Notes: generated by a model from the letters alone, not told the origin. A stretch of 64,000 nt of DNA from Halorubellus sp034808145 (GCF_034808145.1 NZ_JAXHGM010000003.1:62001-126000); one strand, 5' to 3'; shown: positions 42,392 to 52,033, counted from the stretch's first letter. Numbers and translations are program-made.

Positions 42392-42913
42392 TCAGGCGTC
42401 GGGCGGCAGGCCGACCGGCGTCGGGTTCGCGATGGCGTCGGCGACCTGTTCGCGCGTGGCGTCGAGACTCCCCGAGTTGTCGACGACGACGTGGTCGGAC
42501 CGGATGGGGTCGAACTTGTCGCGGTAGTGCTCGTAGATGGAGACGTCCGCGTCGCTCGCGTCGTCCTCGCGCTGGCGGATGCGTTCCCTGACCACGGCGT
42601 CGTCCGCCTCGACCTTCAGGAGGACCATGTCGACGTCGTGGTCGCGCGCGAGGGCGTACGCTGGCGTCCGGAAGTCCCGCTCGCGGAACGTGCCGTCGAG
42701 GACGACCTGCTCGTCGTCCTCGAGGAGCGCGTCGGCGCGTTCGACGACGGTCCGATAGACGGCGTCGGTCTCGGCGTCGCTGTACTCGGGGTCCGGGAAG
42801 AGGTCCTTCCGGACGACGTCGGTGCGGACGCGGACGGCGCCGAGTCGGTCGACGACCTCGCCGGCGACTGTCGTCTTCCCGGCGCCGGGAAGACCACAGA
42901 CTAGGACGAACAT
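42392..42913 (-). CDS. Small P-loop kinase-like ATPase
   Basis: 173 residues from MFVLVCGLPGAGKTTVAGE. Walker A is GLPGAGKTT. RVRTDVVRKDLFPD, LLEDDEQVVLDGTF and RERDFRTPAY match the zeta-toxin/adenylylsulfate-kinase-like group of small kinases, where Arg residues bind the phosphates. The C-terminus ends SDHVVVDNSGSLD followed by a helix, as in members that phosphorylate small molecules. The acceptor cannot be named from the sequence. It is monocistronic, convergent with nothing and separate from the methyltransferase. An upstream in-frame extension of 56 residues is not supported by a typical start or composition. Confidence 0.72.
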   Translation of the reverse strand: MFVLVCGLPGAGKTTVAGEVVDRLGAVRVRTDVVRKDLFPDPEYSDAETDAVYRTVVERADALLEDDEQVVLDGTFRERDFRTPAYALARDHDVDMVLLKVEADDAVVRERIRQREDDASDADVSIYEHYRDKFDPIRSDHVVVDNSGSLDATREQVADAIANPTPVGLPPDA

Positions 42914-43144
42914 GGTGTCGATGTCGGCGATGTTGGTGTACGTCCGTCTGCCTGACCGGTCTGGGAGTGCGCCCATGGCGCCCGTTCGGTGGTCATCTGA
43001 CAGGGTACCGTCGCCGCTTGGCCACAATAAAGGTGTAGAATCGTTCGCGGTCGACGACGGATTATCACCACGTTCGTGCATATCCGTCGCCTGATGCTGA
43101 TGGCCGAGAGTGGGGTGGTGACGGTCGAGAGGCGGACGTCGTCC

Positions 43145-43822
43145 TCACTCGGTCGCGACGGCGACGCCGCGGACGAGCGGCGAGACGGGTGGGACGCCGT
43201 CGCGGCGCTCGACGGTCCGGACGTCCAGTCCGGGATGCGCGCGGTAGGCGGCTTCGAGGTCGCGGTCGAGGTGGCAGCCCGCAGCGAGGCGCGTCCACGC
43301 CGGGTCGATGGCGGTCTGGACGCGACCCTGGAGGCCGTCTGCTGCGACGTGCTCGAAGAACCGGAACTGGCCGCCCGGGCGGAGGACGCGACCGACCTCG
43401 TCGAGCGCGGCGTCGAGGTCGGGGACGGTGCAGCCGACGAGCGCGGACAGGACGGCGTCGAAGCTGTCGTCGGGGTAGGGGAGCGATTCGGCGACCCCGC
43501 AGACGACGGTCGCGTCCAGACCGTGGGTTCGAGCGGCCCGACGGGCACGGGAGAGCATGTGTCGGTCGGGGTCGAGGAGGTGCGCGTCGAGGTCGTCGTC
43601 CGCCCGGCGTGCGTCGTCGCGAGCGGCGACGAGGAACGGAAAGGACGCGCCGGTACCGGTGCCGAGGTCGAGGACGCGCCCCGCGAGCCCGTTCGTCAGG
43701 TACCGACGGTGCGGAGCGAGCACCGTCGCCTCGGCGAGCGCGGTCGCCGGGTCGTATATCGCGGCGAACAGCGGGTTCTCGTGGTCGGTCACGGCGAGAG
43801 CGACGGCCGCCAGGGGCTTCAA
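43145..43822 (-). CDS. Class I SAM methyltransferase, METTL7-like
   Basis: 225 residues. SAM-binding motif I is GRVLDLGTGTGASFPFL, and the motif with the acidic residue is DAHLLDPDRHMLSRA. PYPDDSFDAVLSALVGCTV is motif IV. The phrase VLRPGGQFRFFEHVAADGLQ matches methyltransferases related to METTL7 and phosphatidylethanolamine N-methyltransferases, which act on lipids or small thiols. The substrate is not fixed. It is monocistronic, next to the PadR regulator at 43.9-44.2 kb but separated by 122 bases, so a regulatory link is possible but unproven. Confidence 0.82.
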   Translation of the reverse strand: MKPLAAVALAVTDHENPLFAAIYDPATALAEATVLAPHRRYLTNGLAGRVLDLGTGTGASFPFLVAARDDARRADDDLDAHLLDPDRHMLSRARRAARTHGLDATVVCGVAESLPYPDDSFDAVLSALVGCTVPDLDAALDEVGRVLRPGGQFRFFEHVAADGLQGRVQTAIDPAWTRLAAGCHLDRDLEAAYRAHPGLDVRTVERRDGVPPVSPLVRGVAVATE

Positions 43823-43944
43823 TCCCGACGGCGTCGCTGATCGCGTGCGCTCGCGGAGCGTCGGCGTCGGAACTGGACGTGTCGTGCCGAAGGAGGAAAA
43901 TCAATCAACCGCGGAGGGGACCGGAGTGGGACCGTCGAGCGGTG

Positions 43945-44238
43945 TTACTGGGAGGCCTTCTCCGCCTGTTCGACGTACTGGTCCTCCCACTCGCGGCGGT
44001 CCTCGAGCTCGCGCCGGCCGCGACGGGTGAGGGTGTAGTAGTTGGTGCGGCGGTCGAGTTCGCCCTTCTCGACGAGGCCCTTGTCGACGAGCGTGTCGAG
44101 GTTCGGGTAGAGTCGACCGTGGTGGATCTCCGATTCGTAGTACTCCTCGAGTTCGTCCTTGATCGCGAGGCCGTGCGGTTCGTCGAGGCCGGCGATGGTG
44201 TACAGCAAGTCCCTCTGGAATCCGGTCAGGTCGTGCAT
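43945..44238 (-). CDS. PadR-family winged-helix regulator
   Basis: 97 residues. The winged helix-turn-helix covers about residues 5-75: TGFQRDLLYTIAGLDEPHGL, then EIHHGRLYPNLDTLVDKGLV and NYYTLTRRGRRELED. These match PadR/PhaF-like transcription factors with the basic wing. The remaining helix DQYVEQAEKASQ would help dimerise. Regulators of this type often repress an adjacent gene; the palindrome at 44357-44374 and the divergent transglutaminase gene are candidates. The sequence contains no obvious ligand-binding domain. Confidence 0.85.
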   Translation of the reverse strand: MHDLTGFQRDLLYTIAGLDEPHGLAIKDELEEYYESEIHHGRLYPNLDTLVDKGLVEKGELDRRTNYYTLTRRGRRELEDRREWEDQYVEQAEKASQ

Positions 44239-44356
44239 GTGGTAGTTTCTGGGGACCAGTTGGTTTGAGTGTTTTGACCTGTCGGCGTCAGTTGGCCATG
44301 GTAATCAGCAATCTTTACCGGGGATTCTCTTCGCATCAAAGGTCTGGTACGGTCGT

Positions 44357-44374
44357 TTCCCGGTAGTTCGGGAA
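44357..44374. promoter_or_regulatory. 18-bp palindrome TTCCCG-N6-CGGGAA
   Basis: The arms TTCCCG (44357-44362) and CGGGAA (44369-44374) are perfect complements around GTAGTT. The site lies in the 280-base region between the PadR gene and the transglutaminase-like gene. It is a candidate operator for PadR or an unlinked regulator, or a hairpin. Confidence 0.45.
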
Positions 44375-44518
44375 TCGCGCCACCCACGGTTTAGTGTTGT
44401 TAATCTTACATCAGTTCTCGGGGGACGACGACGGTCACCGTCGGCCGACCCCAAGGGCTTATGCGCACCCGTCCGGTACGTCATTCAAGTACTGCGTCGG
44501 GCGATTGGGGGACCCACA

Positions 44519-47500
44519 ATGACAGAGACGAGCGCGGACGACGGCGCCGGACGACGTGTCGGGCAGGTCGTCGTGGTCGTCGGGTGCGCGCTGGCGCTCG
44601 TGCTCGCCGGCGCCATCGCACCGTCGCTCGGATCGCCGTTCGATGACGGCCCGGCGGTGAACGCGTCGCAGTTCGCGAACGGTGACGTCGCGAACGCGCT
44701 CGCGAACGAGAGCGACGGTTCGGCGCCAGGGAACGCGAGCGGCGCGAGAGACGCGACCGAAGGGGTGACGTCGTCGCCGTCGAGCGTCGTCGGGTCGCCG
44801 AGGAACTACCAGGTCGGTGGTGCGCAACCGCTCGCGAACTTCAGTCGGCAGTCCGGCGGCATCCAGTTCGTCGTGGAGGCGGCGTCGAACTCGTACTATC
44901 GCGTCGGCGCGTACCAGTCGTTCGACGGGTACGGCTGGTCGCGCGACGACGCGCGGACGGCGTTCTCGGGGGCCGTTCCGGGAGCGACGCCGCCGGGACA
45001 GCGGAGCACCGCGCGCGTGACGTTGAACACGTCGGCGTACGCGGTCCCCGTGCCGTGGAAGCCGACGAGCGTCGAGGGGCCGACGCCGCTGTCGGTCCGC
45101 GACACCGGCGGTATCGTGCCGCGGGAGTCGCTGTCGGCGAACCAGTCGTTCACGGTGACGGCGGTCCGGCCGACGCGCGACCCGTCGGTGCTCTCGGACT
45201 CGGGGTACGATTACCCGTCGGCGGTCGAGCGCACGTACCTCGAGGTGGACGACAACGTCTCGGACCGCGTCGTCGACCTCGCCGACGAGGTGACTGCGGA
45301 TGCGACGAATCCCTACGCGGAGGCGACGGCCATCGAGGCGTGGTTGGAGGCGAACAAGGAGTACTCGCTGAACGCGACCACGGACCCGGAGCGGCCGGTG
45401 ACGCGGCAGTTCCTCTTCGAGATGGAGGCGGGGTACTGCCAGTACTTCGCGTCGAGCATGGCGGTGATGCTGCGGTCGCAGGGTGTCCCGGCGCGGTACG
45501 TCGTCGGGTACGCGCCGGGGACGCAGATCGGCGAGGAGACGTACGCTGTGACCGGGTCGCAGGCGCACGCGTGGGTGGAGGTGTACTTCGAGGGCGTCGG
45601 GTGGGTGCGGTTCGACCCGACGCCGTCTGCGGGCCGGGAGGCGGCCGATTCCGCGGTCGCGAACGAGTCGGCAGTCCGGGAGTCGTTCGCGGAATCGTCG
45701 GTGAGCGACGCGGTGAACGCGTCGTCGTTCGATCCGCCGGGGAACGGGTCGACCGGTGCGGGGTCGGGCGGGAACGGGACCAAGGGCGGGTCGACGAACG
45801 GGACCGACGGGTCGGGCGGCGATGGGAGCGGTGACGGCGGCGACGGGTCGGACGGGGATTCGCCGACGGGTGACGACGAGCCCCGTTCGGTGAACGTCTC
45901 GCTGAACCGGACGGCTGCGCCGGGGTCCGACGTGACGGTGACGGTGACGCGCGACGGCGAGCCGGTGTCGTTCGCGGCGGTGTTCTTCGACGGCGAGTAC
46001 GTCGGGACGACGGACTACGACGGCGAGGTGGTCGGGACGGTGCCGTTCACGCGGAACCTGACGGTGCGCGTCGAGAACGTGAACGAGTCGGTGCGCGTGG
46101 CCGGTGACGGCGCGACGACGATGCCGGCGGCGTCGGTCCCGGGACCACCCGGCGGGGGCGACGGGCGGTCGGTCCGGTTCGACGTGGACGCGGTCTCGGC
46201 GAGCGAGTTCCGGGCTGCGGTCTCGGCGGGCGACCTCGCGCGGTCGGCGGCGACGCGCGACGACGCCGGGACGCCGGACAACGACTCGGCGACGCGGGAG
46301 TTCGCGGTGTCGGCGGACATGACGTTCGCGCTCGCGGACGAGCCGACGCTCGGCGCGACGGTCCCGGTGCAGGTGAGTATCGAGGGGCGGCCGGTGCCGG
46401 ACGCGACGGTGCGTCGCGACGGCGCGGTCGTCGGGACGACGAACGCGTCGGGGTGGGTGCGGGTTCCGTTGCCGTCGGACGCGAGCGAGGTGACGGTGGC
46501 GGCCGAGCGCGGCGAGGTGTCGGATTCGGCGGTCGTGGCGCTCGTGACGACCGCGGCGGTGTCGGCGGACGGGGCGGCGGTGCCGGGCGGTGACCTGCGC
46601 GTGACGGCGCGGTACGACGACGCGCCGCTGGGGAACGCGACGGTGCGCCTCGACGGGGAACGTGTCGCGCGGACGGACGCCGCGGGGATGGCGACGGTTC
46701 CGGTGCCGACGGAGGCGACCGGGACGGTGACGGTGCGCGTGGAGCGTGGGCTCGTCGCGGGCGAGGCGTCGAAGGACGTGGTGACGAACGCGACGCTCTC
46801 GTTCGAGGACCCGCTGTCGCCGGGAGCGGACGTGGTGGCGGCGGTTCGGGCGGCCGACGAGTCGGTCGCCGGCGCGACGGTGCGCGTCGACGGTCGGGCG
46901 ATGGGTGAGACCGACCGGGCCGGGCTCGTGACGCTCTCCGTGCCGGCGAACGCGACGGGGAACGCGACGGTGTCGGCGACCCTGGGTTCGTTGTCGACGA
47001 CGCGCGACGTGGACCTGTACGAGCCGAACGTGTCGACGACGCCCGCGTACCTCGTGGCGCTCCCGGGGACGCCGATGTCGGTGAACGTGACGGACGCGGG
47101 CTCGCCGGTGGCGGACGCGACCGTTCGAGTGGTCGGCGGGGCAAACGCGAGCCTGCGGGACGCGCGGGACGCGAACGCGACGACGACGGGCGCGGACGGG
47201 ACCGCGGAGGTCGCGCTCCCGGTGCGGAACGCGGCGACGGTCGTCGTGTCGTCGATGGGTGCGTCGGCGTCGGCGCGACTCGACTGGTTGTTCGTGAACG
47301 CGTTCGGCGCCCTGGCGGTGGGCGTGCTGGCGGTCGTGGTCGTGGTCGGGTCGCTGTTCGAGCGGAGTCGGGCGGCGCGAGCGGTGCGAGCGCTACGGCG
47401 GTACGCGAGCGCTGCCGTCTCGATGGCGATGAACGCGCTGTTCGCGGTCGCGAGCCGCGTGGACGCGTTCGTCGCGTGGCTGCCGTCCCTGCCCGCGCTC

Positions 47501-48046
47501 GTCCGGGAGACCGTCGAGCGACTGGTGCGGTCGCCGGTGCGGGCGCTCGGCGCGGCGTGGCGTCGCGTCGCGGCGTGGGTGACGGGCGTGCTCGCGGCGC
47601 TCGTCGCGGCCCTCCGCGGTCGGCGTGATGGCGCGCCAGGTGAGTCGGTCGGGCCGGGAGGTGCTGGTGGCGGGGACGAGCCTGGCGCAACGGACGGCGC
47701 GGCGCCGCGGTCGCTCGTCGAGGCGTGGCTGGTGCTCGTGTCGCTCGTGTCGCCGTCGCGCCTCGACCGGCGGACGCCGGCGGAGATCGGACGGATGGCG
47801 CTGGAGCGAGGGCTGCCGGGCGAGCCGGTGCGGACGTTGACGGACGCGTACGAGCGAGCGGTGTACGGGCCGAGCGGCGCGAGCGAGGAGGACGTCGAGC
47901 GGGCGCGGGCGGCGGCGGCGTCGCTCGAATCGACGGCGGAGCCGGGCGATGGGAGCGTCGCCGACGACGGGACGGCTGGCCAGGACGGGACGGGTACCGA
48001 CGACGTGACCGCAGACCGTTCCGGCGAGGAGGGGGTCGGGTCGTGA
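44519..48046 (+). CDS. Membrane-anchored transglutaminase-like protein with repeat domains
   Basis: 1175 residues. An N-terminal hydrophobic segment (about 15-36) leads to an extracellular region. The transglutaminase core has its catalytic triad at Cys307 (AGYCQYFAS), His350 (QAHAWVEVY) and Asp366 (WVRFDPT). A Gly/Asn/Ser linker with many Asn residues follows at about 415-450. Several Ig-like or carboxypeptidase-regulatory-like repeats of about 80 residues fill about 455-920, e.g. PVQVSIEGRPVPDATVRRDG. A membrane segment at about 925-947 (FGALAVGVLAVVVVVGSLF) precedes a cytoplasmic C-terminus with a DUF4129-like stretch near 1080-1150. Roles in cell-envelope maturation are likely. It starts a run of four coupled genes. 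Confidence 0.85.
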   Translation: MTETSADDGAGRRVGQVVVVVGCALALVLAGAIAPSLGSPFDDGPAVNASQFANGDVANALANESDGSAPGNASGARDATEGVTSSPSSVVGSPRNYQVGGAQPLANFSRQSGGIQFVVEAASNSYYRVGAYQSFDGYGWSRDDARTAFSGAVPGATPPGQRSTARVTLNTSAYAVPVPWKPTSVEGPTPLSVRDTGGIVPRESLSANQSFTVTAVRPTRDPSVLSDSGYDYPSAVERTYLEVDDNVSDRVVDLADEVTADATNPYAEATAIEAWLEANKEYSLNATTDPERPVTRQFLFEMEAGYCQYFASSMAVMLRSQGVPARYVVGYAPGTQIGEETYAVTGSQAHAWVEVYFEGVGWVRFDPTPSAGREAADSAVANESAVRESFAESSVSDAVNASSFDPPGNGSTGAGSGGNGTKGGSTNGTDGSGGDGSGDGGDGSDGDSPTGDDEPRSVNVSLNRTAAPGSDVTVTVTRDGEPVSFAAVFFDGEYVGTTDYDGEVVGTVPFTRNLTVRVENVNESVRVAGDGATTMPAASVPGPPGGGDGRSVRFDVDAVSASEFRAAVSAGDLARSAATRDDAGTPDNDSATREFAVSADMTFALADEPTLGATVPVQVSIEGRPVPDATVRRDGAVVGTTNASGWVRVPLPSDASEVTVAAERGEVSDSAVVALVTTAAVSADGAAVPGGDLRVTARYDDAPLGNATVRLDGERVARTDAAGMATVPVPTEATGTVTVRVERGLVAGEASKDVVTNATLSFEDPLSPGADVVAAVRAADESVAGATVRVDGRAMGETDRAGLVTLSVPANATGNATVSATLGSLSTTRDVDLYEPNVSTTPAYLVALPGTPMSVNVTDAGSPVADATVRVVGGANASLRDARDANATTTGADGTAEVALPVRNAATVVVSSMGASASARLDWLFVNAFGALAVGVLAVVVVVGSLFERSRAARAVRALRRYASAAVSMAMNALFAVASRVDAFVAWLPSLPALVRETVERLVRSPVRALGAAWRRVAAWVTGVLAALVAALRGRRDGAPGESVGPGGAGGGDEPGATDGAAPRSLVEAWLVLVSLVSPSRLDRRTPAEIGRMALERGLPGEPVRTLTDAYERAVYGPSGASEEDVERARAAAASLESTAEPGDGSVADDGTAGQDGTGTDDVTADRSGEEGVGS

Positions 48047-48843
48047 GCGTCCTGCGTCCGTCGATGCGCGAGGTAGTGGGCGCGGTCGGTGCGGTCGCGT
48101 TCGCGGTGGGGGTGGTGGCGGCGTTCGCGCCGTCGCTCCTGCCGTCGTCGGTGACGGCGTTCGCTCTCGACGTGGAGTCCCGGGTCGAGCCGTGGGTCGT
48201 CGTGCTCGCGTTATCGCTCGTGGTGTTCGCGTACGCGGTCTATCGATTCTGGCGGGCGGACGACGGGACCGTCGAGCGTCTCGTTCGCGACGAGGACGCG
48301 ACGGCAGGGGACGTGGACGCAGCGACGGTGGACTTCGACCCGGAGCGGCCGGGGCGGGCGTTCGACCACGCGCTGGCGCGGACGGTCGCGCAACTGGAGG
48401 CGGACCCGAACGCTGACGCGTGGGAGGCCGACCGGGTCCGGGAGGACCTGGAGACCGCGGTGGTCGCGGTGCAGGCCGCTCGGGGCGCGTCGCTGAACGC
48501 GGCGCGAGCGGCGGTGGAGTCGGGGACGTGGACGGACGACCGGGTCGCGGCGGCGTTCCTCGGTGGGCCGGAGGCGCCCGGGGTGTCGCTGTGGCGGCGC
48601 GTGTACGCGTGGCTGTATCCGGCGCGTGCGTTCCGACGGCGCGTCGAGCGCGTCGTGGTGGCGGTGGAACGTCAGGCCGGCGTCTCCGAGGCGGACCGAG
48701 CCGAGAGGACGAGCGAGAGTGGAGGGACGGACGAGGCCGGAACGGGCGATGAGGGCGGAACGGGAGACGAGAGTGGAACGGGAGCCGAGTCCGAGGGTCG
48801 CGGACGCGAGGGGTCGTCGGACGCGACGGGGGTGGCGTCGTGA
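48043..48843 (+). CDS. Small membrane protein between transglutaminase and DUF58 genes
   Basis: 266 residues from a GTG overlapping the previous stop (GTGA). Two hydrophobic segments lie at about residues 10-32 and 45-65, separated by VTAFALDVESRVEP. The rest is soluble: YRFWRADDGTVERLVRDED and helices near FDHALARTVAQLEAD and RVREDLETAVVAVQA. The final 40 residues are Gly/Ser/Thr/Glu-rich and disordered. I do not recognise the family. Position between a transglutaminase and a DUF58 protein, coupled to both, suggests a subunit of one membrane-bound system. Confidence 0.65.
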   Translation: MSVLRPSMREVVGAVGAVAFAVGVVAAFAPSLLPSSVTAFALDVESRVEPWVVVLALSLVVFAYAVYRFWRADDGTVERLVRDEDATAGDVDAATVDFDPERPGRAFDHALARTVAQLEADPNADAWEADRVREDLETAVVAVQAARGASLNAARAAVESGTWTDDRVAAAFLGGPEAPGVSLWRRVYAWLYPARAFRRRVERVVVAVERQAGVSEADRAERTSESGGTDEAGTGDEGGTGDESGTGAESEGRGREGSSDATGVAS

Positions 48844-50240
48844 GCGAGAGTCGCCACGAGCCGCGATGGCGGACGGCGGTCGCGCCGGCGGCGCTGCTGG
48901 TCGCGGTGGCGTTGTGGACGGGCGACCGCGTGCTGTTCGTCGCGGCGGCGCTCCCGCTCGGGTACCTGGCGTACGGCGCGCTGTCGTCGGTCCCGGACGT
49001 CTCGGGGGCGGTGCGCGTCGAGCGGTCGCTGTCGTCCGACACGCCGTTCCCCGGCGAGCACGTCGAGGTGACGCTCGCGGTGACGAACGAGAGCGGGCGG
49101 TCGCTCCCGGACCTCCGACTGGTGGACGACGTCCCGGATGGCGTCGAGCCGGTGTCGGGGAGCCCGGAGGCTGTCTTCGGGTTGCGTCCCGGGGAGACCC
49201 ACGAGGTGACGTACGAGCTCGTCGCGCAGCGGGGCGCGCACGAGTTCGGTGACGTATCGCTGCGCGCCCGGAGCCTGAGCGCCGCGGCGGTGTCGAGCGC
49301 GACCGTGACGCCAGCGGGGGATTCGGGGATGTTCTGTCGCGTGCACGTCGAGGACGCACCGGTGCGCGACCAGACGATGCAGTTCGTCGGGGCCATCCCG
49401 ACGCAGACCGGCGGGGCCGGTATCGAGTTCCACTCGACGCGGAACTACCGGCGCGGGGACCCGATGAACCGCATCGACTGGCGGCGGCTCGCGAAGACCG
49501 GCGAGTTGACGACCATCGACTACCGCGTGCAGGAGGCGGCGCGCGTGATGGTGGTCGTCGACGCTCGCGAGTCGGTCGCGGTGTCGTGCGGGCCGGAGTA
49601 CCCGAGTTCGCGCGAGCTGTCGTCGTACGCCGCGGAACTGCTCACCGGCGTGCTGCTTGACGAGGGGCACGAGGTCGGGATCGGCGTCTTCGGGCTCTCG
49701 CTCCCGGGGACCCGTGGCGCCGGGTCGCCGTCGGTCCTGGAGCCGTCGGGCGGGGATTCGTTCCGCGCGCACGTCTCGGCGGTGTGTTCGGCGGTCGCGG
49801 AGGGCGACCCCGAGGTCGCTGCGGCGGCGGCGAAGGGCGGCGACGGCCGCCGTGAGCGCACGGGCGAGTCCACGGCGGCGGGCGCGGAGCGACCGTCGGT
49901 GACGGCGACGCCGTCGGCCGACGGTGGGGTCGACGACGCGGACGCGGCGACGCGACGGCTGCGCGCGTACCTCGACCGGCACACGCAGGTGTTGTTCGTG
50001 ACGCCGGCGCTGGACGAGTTCCCGGTGACGGTCACGGAGACGCTCGCCGGGCACGGGCACGCGGTGACGGTGGTGGCGCCGGACGTGACGGACGGAGAGA
50101 CCCTCGGCGGGCGCGTGTCGCGCGTGACGCGGACCGACCGCGTGCGTCGACTCCGCGAGACCGGCGCGCACGTAGTGGACTGGTCGCTCGACGACCCGCT
50201 ACCGCTGGCGCTGGCACCGGCGTTCAGGGAGGTGCGGTAG
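48840..50240 (+). CDS. DUF58 domain protein
   Basis: 466 residues from a GTG overlapping the preceding stop. Two hydrophobic segments lie at about residues 13-45. The middle has an extracellular-like beta-domain starting VRVERSLSSDTPFPGEHVEV, and the DUF58 signature FHSTRNYRRGDPMNRIDWRR appears near residue 205, followed by a VWA-like core with VMVVVDARESV. DUF58 proteins are partners of MoxR-type AAA+ ATPases; a MoxR gene lies at 34.4 kb. The last part contains a 45-residue acidic/Ser-rich loop near 335-380. The function is probably in envelope protein assembly; no enzymatic residues are recognised. Confidence 0.88.
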   Translation: MSESRHEPRWRTAVAPAALLVAVALWTGDRVLFVAAALPLGYLAYGALSSVPDVSGAVRVERSLSSDTPFPGEHVEVTLAVTNESGRSLPDLRLVDDVPDGVEPVSGSPEAVFGLRPGETHEVTYELVAQRGAHEFGDVSLRARSLSAAAVSSATVTPAGDSGMFCRVHVEDAPVRDQTMQFVGAIPTQTGGAGIEFHSTRNYRRGDPMNRIDWRRLAKTGELTTIDYRVQEAARVMVVVDARESVAVSCGPEYPSSRELSSYAAELLTGVLLDEGHEVGIGVFGLSLPGTRGAGSPSVLEPSGGDSFRAHVSAVCSAVAEGDPEVAAAAAKGGDGRRERTGESTAAGAERPSVTATPSADGGVDDADAATRRLRAYLDRHTQVLFVTPALDEFPVTVTETLAGHGHAVTVVAPDVTDGETLGGRVSRVTRTDRVRRLRETGAHVVDWSLDDPLPLALAPAFREVR

Positions 50241-51872
50241 ATGTCGGACGGGGACCGCACGGCTGGGTCGGTCGGCGGGTCGGACGCCGGGTCGATGGAT
50301 GACGTATCTGGAGGAGCGGACGCCGGGCCGATGGGTGCCGTCGCTGGGGGGTCGGGGGGTCGGTCGGTGACGGAGGCGGTGGCGGCGACGGCGGTGAGCG
50401 GTGCGGTCGTCGTCGGGACGACCGCGGTCGTCGTGGCGGCGGTCGGGTGGGTGCTGGGGTTCCTCGGGCTGGCGGTCGCGGGGCTCGCCGCGGGGGCGTC
50501 GCTCGCGGTCGCGTCGACGCTCTGTAACGGGGAGTCGCCGCTGTGGATGGCGGCGGGGAGCGTCGGCGTCGTGGTCGGCGTCGTCGCGGCGGTGTACGCG
50601 CTCTCGCGGCCGCTCTCGGACCCGAGCGTGCCGTTGACGGTCGGGCCGGCCGTGTTCGCGGTCGGTGCGCTCGTCGCGGGCCTCGGTGCGACCGCGGCGG
50701 TTCCGGGGTCGCTCGGCGACGGGCAGTGGGCGCGGACGGTCGTGCAGGCCGCGGCGACGACGGCGCTCCCGGGCGTGGTGGTCGTCGTCGCGGGCGTCGG
50801 CGCGGTCGGTGGCGGCGGCGAGGCCGTGACCGCGGTCGAATCGGCGGTCGGGGAGGGGACGACTGCGCTCCTCGCACCGCAGGGGCCGAACGCGAACGTC
50901 GGCGGGTTCCTCGGGCTCGCCGGCGCGGCGGCGCTGTCGGTGGCGGTCGCGCTCCGGACGCTCCCGATAGTGAACCTCGTCGCGAGAGCGCGGCGGGGCG
51001 CCGTCGCGCGTCGCGTCGGTCGTGCGCGGTCGTGGCTCGTTCGCGGTGGCGTCACCGCGCTGTTCCTCGCGGTGGTGGTGACGGCGTGGCCGGCGGCCGC
51101 GTTCCACGACGTCCTCGCCGACGTGGGCGTGGAGGGCGTGCTCGCGGCGGTCGTCGACGTTCCCGTCCTGCGTCAGGCGCTCGCCGCCGTGGCACTGGGC
51201 GCGCTCGCGGCGTCGACGGTCGCGGTGGGCGTGCGGCGGGTGGCGAACGTCGACGGCCGTCGCGTCCTCCGGCTCGCGGCGACGACGACGCCGGGCGGGA
51301 GCGTCCTGCTCGCGGTCGGCGTTCTCCGACCGGAACTGGTGCTGTCGAGGCTCCGAATCGGGCCGGTGTCGGAGATGGTGGACGCCGGCGCGGACCTGGT
51401 CGGCGTGGAGGCGCTGGCGCTCGCGGTCCTGATATCGCTCGTGCTCGGGACGACGCTCGCGCTGAGTGCGTTGACGACGGCGGCTGGCGTGGGGTTCATC
51501 CCGAACCGGACGGCCGCGCCGAGCGTCGCCGCGGGTGGCGTCCTGCTGGTCGCTGTCGCGGCGGGGATCTCCGAGGGCGAGTACGCGCTCGCGACGTTCG
51601 CGGCGGTCGTCGCGTCGATGGTCGTGTGGGACGTCGGGAACTACGGCGTGGACGTCACGGCGGAGTTGGACGGAACGACGTCGCGCGTCGTGGAGGTCCT
51701 GCACGCCGCGGGGAGTGCGACCGTGGGAGTGATACTGGTTGGGGTGGCGTTCGTGGCGCTGTGGGCGTCCCGCCGGCTCGCGGCCGGTGGTGGCATCGAC
51801 GGCCCCGGCCTGCTCGGGTTGGCGTTACTGGTCGTGGCGACGCTCGGGTTGATGAGCACGCTCCGCGGATGA
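50241..51872 (+). CDS. Polytopic membrane protein of the transglutaminase/DUF58 cluster
   Basis: 543 residues. After a Gly/Asp-rich N-terminus of about 45 residues, roughly twelve hydrophobic segments occur, e.g. VVVGTTAVVVAAVGWVLGFL, LPGVVVVVAGVGAVG and VGFIPNRTAAPSVAAGG. No catalytic motif is visible, and I do not recognise the family. It begins immediately after the DUF58 stop with no gap and is therefore part of the same transcript. Haloarchaeal genomes seem to keep such a protein with this gene set, so it may form the membrane platform. A tiny frame overlaps its stop. Confidence 0.6.
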   Translation: MSDGDRTAGSVGGSDAGSMDDVSGGADAGPMGAVAGGSGGRSVTEAVAATAVSGAVVVGTTAVVVAAVGWVLGFLGLAVAGLAAGASLAVASTLCNGESPLWMAAGSVGVVVGVVAAVYALSRPLSDPSVPLTVGPAVFAVGALVAGLGATAAVPGSLGDGQWARTVVQAAATTALPGVVVVVAGVGAVGGGGEAVTAVESAVGEGTTALLAPQGPNANVGGFLGLAGAAALSVAVALRTLPIVNLVARARRGAVARRVGRARSWLVRGGVTALFLAVVVTAWPAAAFHDVLADVGVEGVLAAVVDVPVLRQALAAVALGALAASTVAVGVRRVANVDGRRVLRLAATTTPGGSVLLAVGVLRPELVLSRLRIGPVSEMVDAGADLVGVEALALAVLISLVLGTTLALSALTTAAGVGFIPNRTAAPSVAAGGVLLVAVAAGISEGEYALATFAAVVASMVVWDVGNYGVDVTAELDGTTSRVVEVLHAAGSATVGVILVGVAFVALWASRRLAAGGGIDGPGLLGLALLVVATLGLMSTLRG

Positions 51873-52033
51873 GCGTCGACGACCGCGAGAAGGAATCCGT
51901 CTCCGAACGGTTGCGTGCCTGCTACGCCAGTGGACGTGCGTTCGCTACAATCCGGTCCGCTCGGCCCGTTCCGGCCGGTTCGCCGCCATCTCGAGCCGGT
52001 CCGGCCGGGCGGCGTGCTGCCCAACAAGGATAA
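51869..52033 (+). CDS. Possible small protein, low confidence
   Basis: 54 codons from an ATG overlapping the previous stop (ATGA). The first 25 residues, including DDREKESVSERL, look haloarchaeal, but the rest is Arg/Pro/Ala-rich and probably non-coding. It may be the remnant of a longer gene. Confidence 0.25.
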   Translation: MSVDDREKESVSERLRACYASGRAFATIRSARPVPAGSPPSRAGPAGRRAAQQG

